NCBI GenBank assembly: GCA_934426255.1
Contig: CAKRYD010000007.1
Span: 30,492 to 94,491, forward strand
Direction: 5' to 3'
Length of the DNA: 64,000 nucleotides
From: an uncultured Bacteroidaceae bacterium
Lineage (GTDB): Bacteria; Bacteroidota; Bacteroidia; Bacteroidales; Bacteroidaceae
Shown here: positions 15,404 through 24,635 of the stretch, one piece after another
How the letters are laid out: every line of letters begins with the position of its first letter
Position numbering within the stretch: the first letter of the stretch is position 1
Program-made: the position numbers and the translations under genes
The notes under the pieces: model-generated
What the model saw: the letters and a program-made list of their open reading frames with translations, nothing else
Databases searched by the model: none
Told to the model about the DNA's origin: nothing

Positions 15404-17281
15404 TCAATGTGGCGTACAAATCGCACGGAAACGAAACGCTGCGGCATCAACATTGGCAGTTTCACCGGCCTGATACCAATACGTATTGCTACGCGAGAAA
15501 TTGTCTATCGTCTCATCGGCATTCTTTTGATCCACAGGCTTCCAGCTCGTACAGAAAACCGGCTTCCCATATCTGAAAGCCAAAGCCTTAAGCCATCCTG
15601 TCTGAGGCGCGCTTTGATCTGATGAAAAAGAGACCAAATCGCTGAGCTTCCAAATGAGATAGCATAAGTCAGCATTTGCACCGCCCTTGTATTCGAGCAT
15701 ATTCCACCCGTTTCTCCGCCCATGCATCAAGGCATCCCTATGATTGAAGCCCTTAGGAAACGACTTGGCACACACATAAGGCGTTGCCGTTAAAGGCTGG
15801 CTCGGATATGTATAACGCATCTCACGAAACAGTTGCCTTACAAGTTCTGTCACTTTCTTAGTGTCTACATTTTGTTCACCGGGATGAAAATAAAGATCCC
15901 ATGCCTGAATGCGCCCATCATTGTAATAACGGCTTACAACAGCATGCTCATAATTTACAATTTCTTGTAAGCCGGCCTGCATGGCTTCTGCATCGGTCAG
16001 CAACGAAGGCATGATTGTCATTCCGGCCTTATCTGCAGCATCAAGCAACCGGTCAATTTGCTGAAAAAAGCCATCTGCATTATTCTTATAGGAATTATAG
16101 TCAAAATGAACATTCAAGCTATTGAATCCTTTTGCTTTAGATTCCTCCAAAAGAGCCATTGCCTCTTGAGGCGAAGCAAATCTTTTACCTTTGATAGAAC
16201 CTCTTGCCATCCAACGCCAAGTTCGTTCATGTTCCCATTGGTCTGTCATTTCGGCTCCGGGATCCGTGTCTTTCCCATTAGCAAATTTGAAGTTGCGTAT
16301 CAGCTCTATATCGCGAGCATCAATCGGGACGCCATCAGGACGAAGCAAATCGTGAAACGGCTTATCATAAGGATCATATGTGCTATGATTCCAAGCAACG
16401 CTCCAATTCGTATCATTTATGTACAATCCCCAAAGGTAAAAATTCACATTCTCCTTTTCAAAAGTCGCAAAAGTGCGGCTTAATCCGGAATTGTTTGTCC
16501 GAGTCAGACATTCAGTGCTGACAATAGGGCGGTTGCTTATCTGACGGAGTGCATGAATCATCTTTTGTATGTAGCCTTTATGGTCTCTGGAACAAGCATA
16601 ATTGTGCAAGTTGTGCACATCCATCATCCCTTCCACTTCCCAACTAAGCTTACTCGTTGGATTGGCATCGCGCTCCAGTATATCGCCTCTCCAAAAAATA
16701 GAACTTGTCAACGCTTGTACCGGGTTCATTTCGCGAGCCCATACCGTAATTTTTGCAATGGCACGCAAATGCTGGATAAAGCGATTCATGTCGTTTGATG
16801 GGTTGAAGTCAACGTTGCCTGGTTCATTCCAAAGGTCCCACATAATGACGCGCTTCTCTTTAGCAAAGGCTCCCACCATCTCTTTTGTATAAGTCTCCAT
16901 CGACTTCAAGGCACGTTCGTCTGTCCCGTTGGAACTATAATATACATCCGGGATAGGCACAGTGAGCACCGGAGACACTGTCATGTCATATTTCTCACAA
17001 ATCTTTATAATGCCACGTAGGTTTGCAATCTTTTCTTTTGTGTCTCGTCCGGGAATCCAAAGCCGCAGGCTATTCAGTCCTATTCCGTGTGCCTTCTTAA
17101 TGACTTCTTCCCGCGTCATTCCGGGATAAGGCAATTCTGCCTGATTGAACCCCTTGATAACACCAACTTTCTTTTGCCAATCCCATGCTTGCTTTTCTGT
17201 CCATTGCTTGCGCGCAAAGAGCTGAACAGCCGTCTGCATGCAAAACAATATCACAATGATAAGTGTGTATGATTTTTTCAT
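15404..17281 (-). CDS. Secreted glycoside hydrolase with two tandem TIM-barrel-like halves (GH5/clan A-like)
   Basis: A 625-residue protein starting MKKSYTLIIVILFCMQTAVQ, a signal peptide. The upstream ATG at 17380 lies inside the preceding gene. Residues ~40-300 resemble a GH5-type (beta/alpha)8 hydrolase, with the acid/base in WDLWNEPG (Glu153) and probable nucleophile in STECLT (Glu257). Residues ~365-615 repeat the fold in weaker form: WDLYFHPG at 461-468 aligns with the first motif but Asn-Glu is replaced by Phe-His, so the second half has probably lost catalysis. It starts 28 bp after the CotH-like gene, in the same operon. Substrate unknown; beta-glucan or mannan would fit the clan. 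Confidence 0.72.
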   Translation of the reverse strand: MKKSYTLIIVILFCMQTAVQLFARKQWTEKQAWDWQKKVGVIKGFNQAELPYPGMTREEVIKKAHGIGLNSLRLWIPGRDTKEKIANLRGIIKICEKYDMTVSPVLTVPIPDVYYSSNGTDERALKSMETYTKEMVGAFAKEKRVIMWDLWNEPGNVDFNPSNDMNRFIQHLRAIAKITVWAREMNPVQALTSSIFWRGDILERDANPTSKLSWEVEGMMDVHNLHNYACSRDHKGYIQKMIHALRQISNRPIVSTECLTRTNNSGLSRTFATFEKENVNFYLWGLYINDTNWSVAWNHSTYDPYDKPFHDLLRPDGVPIDARDIELIRNFKFANGKDTDPGAEMTDQWEHERTWRWMARGSIKGKRFASPQEAMALLEESKAKGFNSLNVHFDYNSYKNNADGFFQQIDRLLDAADKAGMTIMPSLLTDAEAMQAGLQEIVNYEHAVVSRYYNDGRIQAWDLYFHPGEQNVDTKKVTELVRQLFREMRYTYPSQPLTATPYVCAKSFPKGFNHRDALMHGRRNGWNMLEYKGGANADLCYLIWKLSDLVSFSSDQSAPQTGWLKALAFRYGKPVFCTSWKPVDQKNADETIDNFSRSNTYWYQAGETANVDAAAFRFRAICTPH

Positions 17282-17309
17282 TCTTACTGAATTCTTATAG
17301 ATAAAGTGA

Positions 17310-19295
17310 TTACTCAGACTTATATATTTTTGCCGAGTGGCTCCTTCCGGCAGCTTGCCAACTAATAATATACGTACCACCTGGCAAACGGCTCATATCA
17401 AACACCTCATCACCACGAAAAGAACCGCGTAAGAGTCCATTCAAGTCATAAATGTTTGCCCTGAATATAAGGGCTGACGGTTCAGATGCCACAAAGTGTA
17501 ATTGCTGGTTACTGCCGTAAACCAATTTGTAGTCAGCCGGTGCTTTCAAATGTTCTATACCATCGGGATAAATCGGAATTCTGGCAAGCGACATCGGTGT
17601 CCACAGTCTGCTGTCATTTACAGAGTCCATACGGTTTGTCATATAGCCGTAAATGTTATTCCCATCATTATTAAATGAGTTGTAATTGGTTAGAATCCTT
17701 TTAGTATATGCATTCTGCAAATTAATGCAATTGGCCGTTTGAGGAACAAAGAGCCACAACTGTGTAGAATCTTTCTTTGCAGGCTTGACCATGCTAAGAG
17801 TTATCCGTGAAGCCTTCTTGTCACCAAGATCTGCAAGATGCTGTCCGGTGCGAACATTACAGATTGTATATGTTCCATTGCCACATGGACGTATGCTCCA
17901 TTGCTGTGCCAACTGACCGGCCTCTATTCTTCGCAAACAGGGTTGCGAAGAATCTGAAACCGAATCAGTAATTCCTATTACAGCATTTGAATAACGTTTG
18001 TTGGCAAAAATATAGACCAGAGAAGTATCGGGTACAAAGATGCACGGATCTTGTCGCTTAAACGTGCGATACAAGAACTTGTTATGATTGACGATAAACT
18101 TTTTTATATCCTCAACGTATTCATCATACGTATCAAAAACTACCATATCACTATGAACAATGGCACGGATGCTCCATACTTTAAAATTCTCATCGACAGA
18201 CGGATGAATTTCGTTGACAACAGAATCGATATAGTGGAACATCAAGGAGTCCAATCCATTTTCATAAAGATAGCTGAATTGGTTGGCACAGGCATGTTTA
18301 AACCATGGGTCGGTTCTTATCCGTTGAAACCACTTGCTGCTTCCATAAGCCACATTGGCCATAAGCGTCTCGGTCTCATCTCCATAACGGCTGTCGTGAT
18401 TATAGCCCAAATCGTTATCCCAAAGTGGTCCGAAGTAAATATGATCATCCTTGAGCTTTTTATAAAAATAGGTGCTATGAAAAAGATCAAAGTTGGAACC
18501 GATTTCCGACGAGAGATACCAGCCTAACAATGTTGTCGAATCTATGTATTGACGATAGCCGCGTTTCTTGTCTAAATAGTTCTTACCAAAAAGTGTAGTT
18601 TCAAACCTTTTCATAAAGTTCTTGATATAGTTGAGCTGCCGCGTATTAATGACATCCTTCTTGGGGCTGTGTATGCGGACATTCGTTCCGCTCGGCGTCT
18701 GGAAGTACATGCCATCGGGATCTGTATAGCCATCCGCTTCTAAAAAGTAACCGCCGGATATATTTGTCTTGATTGATGTAACCACCGTATCTTGTTCCTC
18801 GATTTCCACACGATGTTTTCTTACATCCAAATGATCGGTTATCTGGTAGGTTCCACGATAATTGTTGTTCATAAATAGGTCAACAAATTTGCACGAAGGA
18901 TTGAAAGGCAGCCCATTCAGTTTGCCTACATATGAATTCAATGCATTGCGCAACATCAGTTTTTCTCCGCCATTCGATAACAGCACCCAGTTCTTGGCAT
19001 TGGCAAAGCCATCACCAAGCAATCTGACTTTCTTCGGAAACTTGAGGCGATAAGGTTTCTTGGGAAATCCCCACGAAGCGTTTCCTCGCCCGCGTATTTT
19101 AACTGAGTCAAAGACTTCTATTCGCCCATTGTCTACCCGAACGATTTTGCACAGTTTATATTCTGTCTTACTTGAAACAATCCGGTGATCAAAAGTCTCG
19201 ATATAGACCGAAGGAATATTTGTCAGCTGTTTGTACTGTGCCTTTGACATGCAGCAAAACAGACAGAGGAGCATTAATATTTTTGTCTTTTTCAT
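17310..19295 (-). CDS. Secreted CotH-like protein with C-terminal sorting module
   Basis: A 661-residue protein with a signal peptide (ILMLLCLFCCMSKA). The CotH-kinase-like domain covers ~25-420: KIRGRGNASWGFPKKPYRLKF, FVDLFMNNNYRGTYQITDHLD, and SEIGSNFDLFHSTYFYK followed by FGPLWDNDLGYN, with the Asp residues typical of CotH. A central segment (~450-560) has QLAQQWSIRPCGNGTYTI and LWLFVPQ, like a ricin-type beta-trefoil. The last ~60 residues (YDLNGLLRGSFRG…LPGGTYIISW) form a type IX-like sorting module. It heads an operon with the downstream glycoside hydrolase, suggesting a role in extracellular glycan handling. CotH kinases can phosphorylate secreted proteins; activity here is not shown. 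Confidence 0.82.
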   Translation of the reverse strand: MKKTKILMLLCLFCCMSKAQYKQLTNIPSVYIETFDHRIVSSKTEYKLCKIVRVDNGRIEVFDSVKIRGRGNASWGFPKKPYRLKFPKKVRLLGDGFANAKNWVLLSNGGEKLMLRNALNSYVGKLNGLPFNPSCKFVDLFMNNNYRGTYQITDHLDVRKHRVEIEEQDTVVTSIKTNISGGYFLEADGYTDPDGMYFQTPSGTNVRIHSPKKDVINTRQLNYIKNFMKRFETTLFGKNYLDKKRGYRQYIDSTTLLGWYLSSEIGSNFDLFHSTYFYKKLKDDHIYFGPLWDNDLGYNHDSRYGDETETLMANVAYGSSKWFQRIRTDPWFKHACANQFSYLYENGLDSLMFHYIDSVVNEIHPSVDENFKVWSIRAIVHSDMVVFDTYDEYVEDIKKFIVNHNKFLYRTFKRQDPCIFVPDTSLVYIFANKRYSNAVIGITDSVSDSSQPCLRRIEAGQLAQQWSIRPCGNGTYTICNVRTGQHLADLGDKKASRITLSMVKPAKKDSTQLWLFVPQTANCINLQNAYTKRILTNYNSFNNDGNNIYGYMTNRMDSVNDSRLWTPMSLARIPIYPDGIEHLKAPADYKLVYGSNQQLHFVASEPSALIFRANIYDLNGLLRGSFRGDEVFDMSRLPGGTYIISWQAAGRSHSAKIYKSE

Positions 19296-19318
19296 TCTAA
19301 AGGTGTATGATGGAGATC

Positions 19319-19349
19319 CAAATTTACTTCATTTTCCGAATACGGCAAA
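19319..19349 (-). promoter_or_regulatory. Canonical promoter of the CotH-GH operon (TTTG, 19 bp, TAAATTTG)
   Basis: On the minus strand TTTG (19349-19346) is followed by 19 bp and TAAATTTG (19326-19319), an exact fit to the Bacteroidetes consensus. The expected start is near 19313, leaving a leader of about 18 nt to the ATG at 19295. Confidence 0.8.
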
Positions 19350-19389
19350 GCATGCGCCTCCATAATACCGTACTTCATAGGTTTTTCAT

Positions 19390-19397
19390 TACCTTTG
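19390..19397 (+). promoter_or_regulatory. -7 element of sdaA promoter (TACCTTTG)
   Basis: TACCTTTG followed by CC, 26 bp before the ATG at 19424. It supports that start rather than the upstream in-frame ATGs. Confidence 0.6.
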
Positions 19398-19423
19398 CCG
19401 AAACAGCAGCATTGTATTCAACC

Positions 19424-20623
19424 ATGAAATCACTAAAAGAACTCTACAGAATCGGCCAGGGGCCATCATCATCACACACCATGGGGCCGCGTCTGGCATC
19501 CGAGTCTTATTTGAAAAAGCATCCGGCATCACATGCTTTCCGTGTTACATTATATGGCAGCCTGGCCGCTACGGGAAAAGGCCACCTGACCGATTTTGCC
19601 ATCAAGCAGGTGCTCGGTGACGAACGGACAGAGATTGTATGGCATCCCGAGATTGTACTTCCGTTCCACCCCAACGGAATGAAATTTGAGACACTCACCG
19701 AAGACGGCTCCTTCGGTGATGCCTGGATTGTTTACAGCGTAGGCGGAGGAGCTTTGGTTGAAGACGGCAAGCAGAAAAGCGAAACGCCCGAAGTCTACGA
19801 CATGGATCACATGTCGGATATCAAGGATTGGTGCGACCGGCGTGGCATGTCCTATTGGGAATATGTCGAACATTGTGAGGGATCGGACATTTGGGATTTC
19901 CTTGAAGAAGCCTGGCGTGCCATGTGCGCAGCTGTAGAACGCGGCATTGAGCACGAAGGCGTGCTGCCCGGTATATTAAAGCTCCGCCGCAAAGCCCCCG
20001 ACTACTATATACGTGCAATGGGCTATGCCACCAATTTGCAATCTCGCGGTCTGGTCTTTTCGTATGCTTTGGCCGTAAGCGAAGAGAATGCTTCAGGCGG
20101 CACCATTGTAACAGCCCCGACCTGTGGAGCTTGCGGTGTAGTTCCCGCTGTTCTCTACCACATACAAAAAACGCGACAATTTCCCATCCGCCGAATCCTT
20201 CGTGCTTTGGCCATCGCCGGCATAGTCGGCAACATTGCCAAAAGCCGGGCATCTATCTCGGGGGCCGAAGCCGGATGCCAGGCTGAAGTAGGAGTTGCCT
20301 GTGCCATGGCTGCCGCTGCCGCCAATTATGCTTTCGGGGGTTCACTCGCAACCATAGAGTATGCGGCCGAAATGGGACTGGAACATCATTTGGGCATGAC
20401 CTGCGACCCCGTTTGTGGCTTGGTGCAGATTCCCTGCATTGAACGAAACGCGCATGCGGCTTCGCGCGCCTTGGATGCCAACGTCTACGCTTCTTTTGCC
20501 GATGGCATTCACCGCATTTCGTATGACAAAGTCGTTGAAGTCATGAAACAAACAGGGCATGACTTGCCGTCGCTTTATCGTGAAACATCCGAAGGAGGAC
20601 TCGCCAAAGAATATAACGAATAA
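19424..20623 (+). CDS. sdaA: L-serine ammonia-lyase (L-serine dehydratase)
   Basis: Iron-sulfur enzyme that converts L-serine to pyruvate and ammonia. The 399-residue protein is the fused single-chain form. The N-terminal beta domain begins MKSLKELYRIGQGPSSSHTMGP, and the alpha domain carries the Fe-S cysteines in APTCGACGVVPA (about 227-238), the ISGAEAGCQAEVGVACAMAA stretch (~273-290) and MTCDPVCGLVQIPCIERNA (~325-342). Start chosen at 19424 because the family begins with this SLKELYRIG motif and the promoter element lies just upstream. It converges on the fimbrillin gene with only 19 bp between stops. Confidence 0.95.
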   Translation: MKSLKELYRIGQGPSSSHTMGPRLASESYLKKHPASHAFRVTLYGSLAATGKGHLTDFAIKQVLGDERTEIVWHPEIVLPFHPNGMKFETLTEDGSFGDAWIVYSVGGGALVEDGKQKSETPEVYDMDHMSDIKDWCDRRGMSYWEYVEHCEGSDIWDFLEEAWRAMCAAVERGIEHEGVLPGILKLRRKAPDYYIRAMGYATNLQSRGLVFSYALAVSEENASGGTIVTAPTCGACGVVPAVLYHIQKTRQFPIRRILRALAIAGIVGNIAKSRASISGAEAGCQAEVGVACAMAAAAANYAFGGSLATIEYAAEMGLEHHLGMTCDPVCGLVQIPCIERNAHAASRALDANVYASFADGIHRISYDKVVEVMKQTGHDLPSLYRETSEGGLAKEYNE

Positions 20624-20642
20624 ACTTTATGCACGAGCGCTT

Positions 20643-22031
20643 TCATTGGTTATATCTAAACGTTACAGATTCAAAGTTCTTACCAAGAAACTTATTATAA
20701 GCACAGTCGGAACTGCTTTTATAGAGCATATCTGACGAAGTCCAATAATAAGTGATGTCGTCAGTACTTTCTTTTTCGGTTAAGACCTTTTGATTTTCAG
20801 ATAAACACAAACTTATAGACTTCGGATCACAACCTTGAAAAATGCAATTATCGCTATTATAACTTCCTCTCACTTCTGTAAGCTCGCCAAAAGTGACATT
20901 ACACAATCTGTAGCAATAGCCAAAAGCCAGTTCGTCTATTTTCGAAACATTCGGAGCACAAATTTCTTCCAAGCACGTACAATCATTTAGGGCTTGTGCT
21001 CCTATTGTTTTTACGTTAGGCAAGGAAACGGACTTTAAGGCGTCTAACTGGCCATCATTACTCAAACCTTTTGCAGGAACTTGTTCGCACCCCATGAGTA
21101 CGAGGCTTATGCTGCCATTCGTTTTTCCTGCCAATGATTCGCGAATGGCTGTAAACATTTCATCACCGGCATCCTGCGGAAGATTGAGCCTGATATCGGT
21201 CTTGCCGTCTGCTATTTTCTGTGCGATGGCAGCCTTTATGTCGTCTGCGCTATTTGCTGTAACTGCGGTTGCATCCAATACATAGCTCTTGAGGGCTTCT
21301 GTCGGTTTCATGGAATAGGTTGCCAAGGCAGCTCCTTCACTTTTTACGGTAACGAATGAGTAGTTGTCAATCGTGCCATACAAATAGGCATTGCCTTTCG
21401 CATCGGAATGAAGGGCATAGGTAACACCATACTTATTGGCATTCGTACCTGCCGGTATAAATTCATCAACACTTACAGTAATATCCATATCGGGAATAGT
21501 TGCAATGCGCAGACGTGAGTAGCTGCGTGTGGCTTTATCGAATGGAATCTTTATGGTGTTATAATCAGGAATTTCGCAGACAACGCTTATATATTCACTC
21601 TCACCGGCAATGGCACCATCGTTCAGCTCGATGGAAGTGCCATCATCGGAAGGCCTGCAGCCGGGAGCATAAAATGCAGTGGCAACTACAGCTTCTCCCT
21701 CTCTGTAGTGCAAGGACTGCCCCTCTTTGAGACTCCACCCCGCAGCTGTTTTTACGAGTGTGGCGACCTGTGTGCCAAACTTCTCGGAGTTTTCCAATTT
21801 AATAAGAATCTCGTCTCCTTCTTGCCATGAGGTTTTCCCTTCATCGGGCGTGCCGATGGCACGGGTCTGCAGCTCTGTAAATGCGGGAAAATTACCGATG
21901 ACAAACTGCATGTTGTTCTTGTCTGCCGTCACGGTTGCATTTTCTATATCGCTTGTACATGATGCCGCCACCATGGCAGCGAAAACCAACATGAAGTATT
22001 GAAATATCCTTTTCATATTCCTGTTATCCAT
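20643..22031 (-). CDS. Fimbrillin-like lipoprotein with C-terminal leucine-rich repeats
   Basis: 462 residues with a lipoprotein signal (ending MVAASC, cysteine at ~25). Residues ~45-265 look like a FimA/Mfa-type fimbrillin domain: FTELQTRAIGTPDEGKTSWQEGDEI near the start, a Mfa-like pattern of T-R followed by W-x-x-G-D. From ~330 onward there are BspA-type LRR_5 repeats (LKSVSLPNVKTIGAQAL, LEEICAPNVSKIDELAF, LCNVTFGELTEV). Its ATG at 22031 directly follows the stop of the upstream fimbrillin gene at 22032, so the two form an operon. It may be an accessory or tip subunit; that role is inferred. Confidence 0.8.
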   Translation of the reverse strand: MDNRNMKRIFQYFMLVFAAMVAASCTSDIENATVTADKNNMQFVIGNFPAFTELQTRAIGTPDEGKTSWQEGDEILIKLENSEKFGTQVATLVKTAAGWSLKEGQSLHYREGEAVVATAFYAPGCRPSDDGTSIELNDGAIAGESEYISVVCEIPDYNTIKIPFDKATRSYSRLRIATIPDMDITVSVDEFIPAGTNANKYGVTYALHSDAKGNAYLYGTIDNYSFVTVKSEGAALATYSMKPTEALKSYVLDATAVTANSADDIKAAIAQKIADGKTDIRLNLPQDAGDEMFTAIRESLAGKTNGSISLVLMGCEQVPAKGLSNDGQLDALKSVSLPNVKTIGAQALNDCTCLEEICAPNVSKIDELAFGYCYRLCNVTFGELTEVRGSYNSDNCIFQGCDPKSISLCLSENQKVLTEKESTDDITYYWTSSDMLYKSSSDCAYNKFLGKNFESVTFRYNQ

Positions 22032-22914
22032 TTAATTGAGTTCTTCTTCATTTGTCCAGCCTGCCAAATCTCCATCTGCACCGATTTGGGTCAGCTCCAT
22101 TTTATTTTTTCCTATCTTTAGACTGTAGGTATAACGGTAGCCTTCCATAAATTCGGTCTGCATTTTCAGCTTGGACACATAGTCTTTTCCGCCTATGGAA
22201 AGTGTTATAAATTTATCTCCTGTTTCAAACGTTCCCGGCAATATTATGGCTGAAAAAATATTACCGTCATGCTTATAGGCAGTTACAGGAACGCTGCTGC
22301 CGGTCTTTGTCATATTTCCCGTCCGGAAGTCGAATGTAGCTCCGGAGCCGGGACTTTTAATCGTAAGCGCATCAATGGCTGCACTTTCGTCAAAGTCTGC
22401 AGTGCCAAGCTCACATTTCACGGTAACCATAGCCATACGGTGCTGAAGAAGGACATCCACGGGTGAGAACGTGGGGCGGCCCTGCCAGCGGCCATTGATG
22501 TAATCGGCAGACTTAAACTCTTTCTCTGAACTTTGCTCTGTTGGCAGGCTGAATGTTCCGCCTCTACTATTCTCCGAATACGGATATGACACATATATAA
22601 TGTGTTCTCCCTCATCTCTCCAGGAAAAATCCTTATGCTGCGACCAATCAGTATTTCCGTCAGCCACGGTAGCCTCAAGAAAGCTCTCTGCGGTTTCGTT
22701 GCTGCCGATGACTGCAACATATACTTTGTCGCCGTTTTCCCACTTGTCGCCTTCACCTAATGTGTTGACACGTGTTTCACCCCCCCCCAATAGAGAAAGT
22801 AGCTTTGATTGTCTGCCCGCAAAAAGAAGGCTTCTCATCCTCATTCTGCGTGCATGCAGCGAAGCCCATTACAATAAAGGCTAATCCTGCACAGATATAT
22901 TTTCTCATGTTCAT
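22032..22914 (-). CDS. Fimbrillin-type (Mfa/FimA-like) lipoprotein, out of frame in this copy (phase-variable candidate)
   Basis: The C-terminal frame (22032-22844) encodes a Mfa-like fimbrillin body: GGGETRVNTLGEGDKWENGDKVY, then a ~230-residue beta-rich domain. A second frame from ATG 22914 or 22908 encodes a proper lipoprotein signal (MRKYICAGLAFIVMGFAAC) and TQNEDEKPSF…ATFSI, then reaches a stop (TGA, 22779-22777) just after nine G residues at 22788-22780. Eight or eleven G would join the signal to the body as FSIGGGETRV, the usual fimbrillin start. So this copy is OFF by one base. The likely promoter is TACATTTG (23002-22995). Confidence 0.8.
22780..22788. repeat. Homopolymeric tract of nine C (nine G on the coding strand)
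   Basis: The tract is inside the fimbrillin gene at the junction of its signal peptide and body. The length (9) leaves the reading frame broken; 8 or 11 would restore it. No other uninterrupted run of nine C or G was noticed in the window. Confidence 0.9.
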
Positions 22915-22994
22915 AAATATCTTGTTTCATTAATCGGTTCGTTCTGACACCCCACTCGCGTCTGCATGAAAGCCGGGAGCATGATAATCCGTTG

Positions 22995-23002
22995 CAAATG
23001 TA
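22995..23002 (-). promoter_or_regulatory. -7 element of the fimbrillin operon promoter (TACATTTG)
   Basis: TACATTTG on the minus strand, 80 bp before the ATG at 22914. It fits TAnnTTTG; the leader would be about 75 nt. Confidence 0.5.
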
Positions 23003-23093
23003 TGAGTTTTTTCTCAAAACGGTAAACAACCACCAAAAAATCTTTGTATTCGCACTTGATTTTGCTACAAAATATATGCTTAAGCCAACCAAT

Positions 23094-23283
23094 AAACGCA
23101 CCTGTCATCGTACGTCAACCATGTTAAAGGCTGAGTTCATGCTCATCATGATACTTTTCCATGACTCAGGCTACCGTTGCCTGAAACATTTCCATCAGGA
23201 AAAGGTCTGTAAGCATCTGCGCCATCAGTGTTTCAAAACCGTCTCCTATAATCGTTTTATGGAATTGGGGAAAGAGGTCGCCA
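23094..23283 (+). pseudogene. IS982-family transposase remnant
   Basis: The translation contains an IS982 transposase N-terminal fragment: MLKAEFMLIMILFHDSGYRC, then LKHFHQEKVCKHLRHQCFKT and VSYNRFMELGKEV. Only about 60 residues of similarity are visible; the catalytic DDE part is missing and the frame runs into unrelated residues. No terminal inverted repeats could be identified. It lies upstream of the fimbrillin operon. The rest of 22915-23488 is the fimbrillin leader/promoter and unremarkable sequence. Confidence 0.75.
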
Positions 23284-23488
23284 GAACCATTGACACAGAG
23301 CCTGCACTTTTCTGAAATCGTCGGACTCACGTTATTCATTACTGTCCGGTAATACTCCAAAGAGGCTTAAAATCCAATCCGCAGCCCTGCAAATTCATAG
23401 TCGTGGCTTTCTTTTTTCCCGAAGTAAGCCTCCCTCATCGAAAAGAGCTGGTTCAGGTGGCGTTTTTGCTTCTCCTTTTTCGAGGATT

Positions 23489-24634
23489 TCACTTCATGGA
23501 ACCAGGCTCGTTGACACCGGCTTTGTCTTGCAACTCCTCCGACATTTGTTTTTGCGACACCACGCCCATTGAACGCAATTCCTCGGCTTGCTTGACAAGA
23601 TTGCCACGTCCCTCGCAAAGTTGCTTCAATGCCTTTTCGTAGGCTTCGTGTGTTTGATTCAGACGCCTGTCGATGTCTTTGAAGGTATCGACAAAGCCCA
23701 CGAACTTGTCATACAGCGAAGATGCACGTTTTATGATTTGCTCCACATTCTTGTTCTGGCGGTCGCTCTGCCAAATGTTATAAATGATCTGCAACGTCGT
23801 CATTAAGGTAGTAGGACAAGTCAGGACAATGCCTTTTCGGAATGCCTCTTCGTTCAGTTTCGCATCATTGCTCACAGCCAGGATATAAGCGGCATCACTT
23901 TGCAGGAAAAGGAGCACATGGCTGCCTGCATCGCCCAATGCCAGATTGTAGGCTTTGGCTGCAAGCTCGTCAACATGGCTGCGCACCGAACGCACATGCA
24001 TTTCTATGGCCTGCTTTCGTGCCATCTCATCGCATGCGTCAAGGTAATCCATATAAGAGGTAAGCGAAACTTTTGAATCGACCACTACTTTCTTATTGTC
24101 AGGGAAGCACACCACGGCATCGGGACGCAGATTACGCCCGTCGGGCATCCTTATGTTGTATTGCAAAAAAAACTCCCTGCCGCGAACCAGTCCCGAACGT
24201 TCAAGTATGGCCTCCAATATCATCTCGCCCCAATCGCCCTGCACTTTGTTTTCGCCCTTTAAGGCACGAGCCAGATTTTCTGCCTGACGCCCCACACTGT
24301 CGGTCTGCTCTACCAGCCGCTTCATGGCTTCGTCGAAAGAGGCCTTGCGGCGGATACTGTCGGCATTGCTTTCCATGACTGTGCGGTTAAGCATGTCCAA
24401 ATGGGCTTTAAAAGGGCGCAAAAGATAGTCTATCTGCTCTTCGTTGCGCCGGGCAAACTGCCGTGACTGCAAATCCAACATCTGTTGCGAAAGAACGCGG
24501 AACTCGTTTTTCATGTTCTCCATACTTTCCTTCGACAAAGTGGCGTCGGCTTTTTGACGGGCAAGATTGTTACGGTATAGCAACAACGACAGGACAACGA
24601 CAACGGCAAATAAGACGATGAGAGCTATTTCCAT
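23489..24634 (-). CDS. rmuC: DNA recombination protein RmuC
   Basis: 381 residues: an N-terminal membrane anchor (IALIVLFAVVVVLSLLLY), a coiled-coil segment (~25-110) and the RmuC nuclease-like domain with the hallmarks GDWGEMILEAILERSGLVRG (~133-152), PDAVVCFPDNKKVVVDSKVSL (~172-192) and DAAYILAV (~247). RmuC proteins limit inversions at short inverted repeats in E. coli; the exact role is unresolved. It starts 1 bp after ribD ends and is translationally linked to it. Confidence 0.92.
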   Translation of the reverse strand: MEIALIVLFAVVVVLSLLLYRNNLARQKADATLSKESMENMKNEFRVLSQQMLDLQSRQFARRNEEQIDYLLRPFKAHLDMLNRTVMESNADSIRRKASFDEAMKRLVEQTDSVGRQAENLARALKGENKVQGDWGEMILEAILERSGLVRGREFFLQYNIRMPDGRNLRPDAVVCFPDNKKVVVDSKVSLTSYMDYLDACDEMARKQAIEMHVRSVRSHVDELAAKAYNLALGDAGSHVLLFLQSDAAYILAVSNDAKLNEEAFRKGIVLTCPTTLMTTLQIIYNIWQSDRQNKNVEQIIKRASSLYDKFVGFVDTFKDIDRRLNQTHEAYEKALKQLCEGRGNLVKQAEELRSMGVVSQKQMSEELQDKAGVNEPGSMK

Positions 24635-24635
24635 A

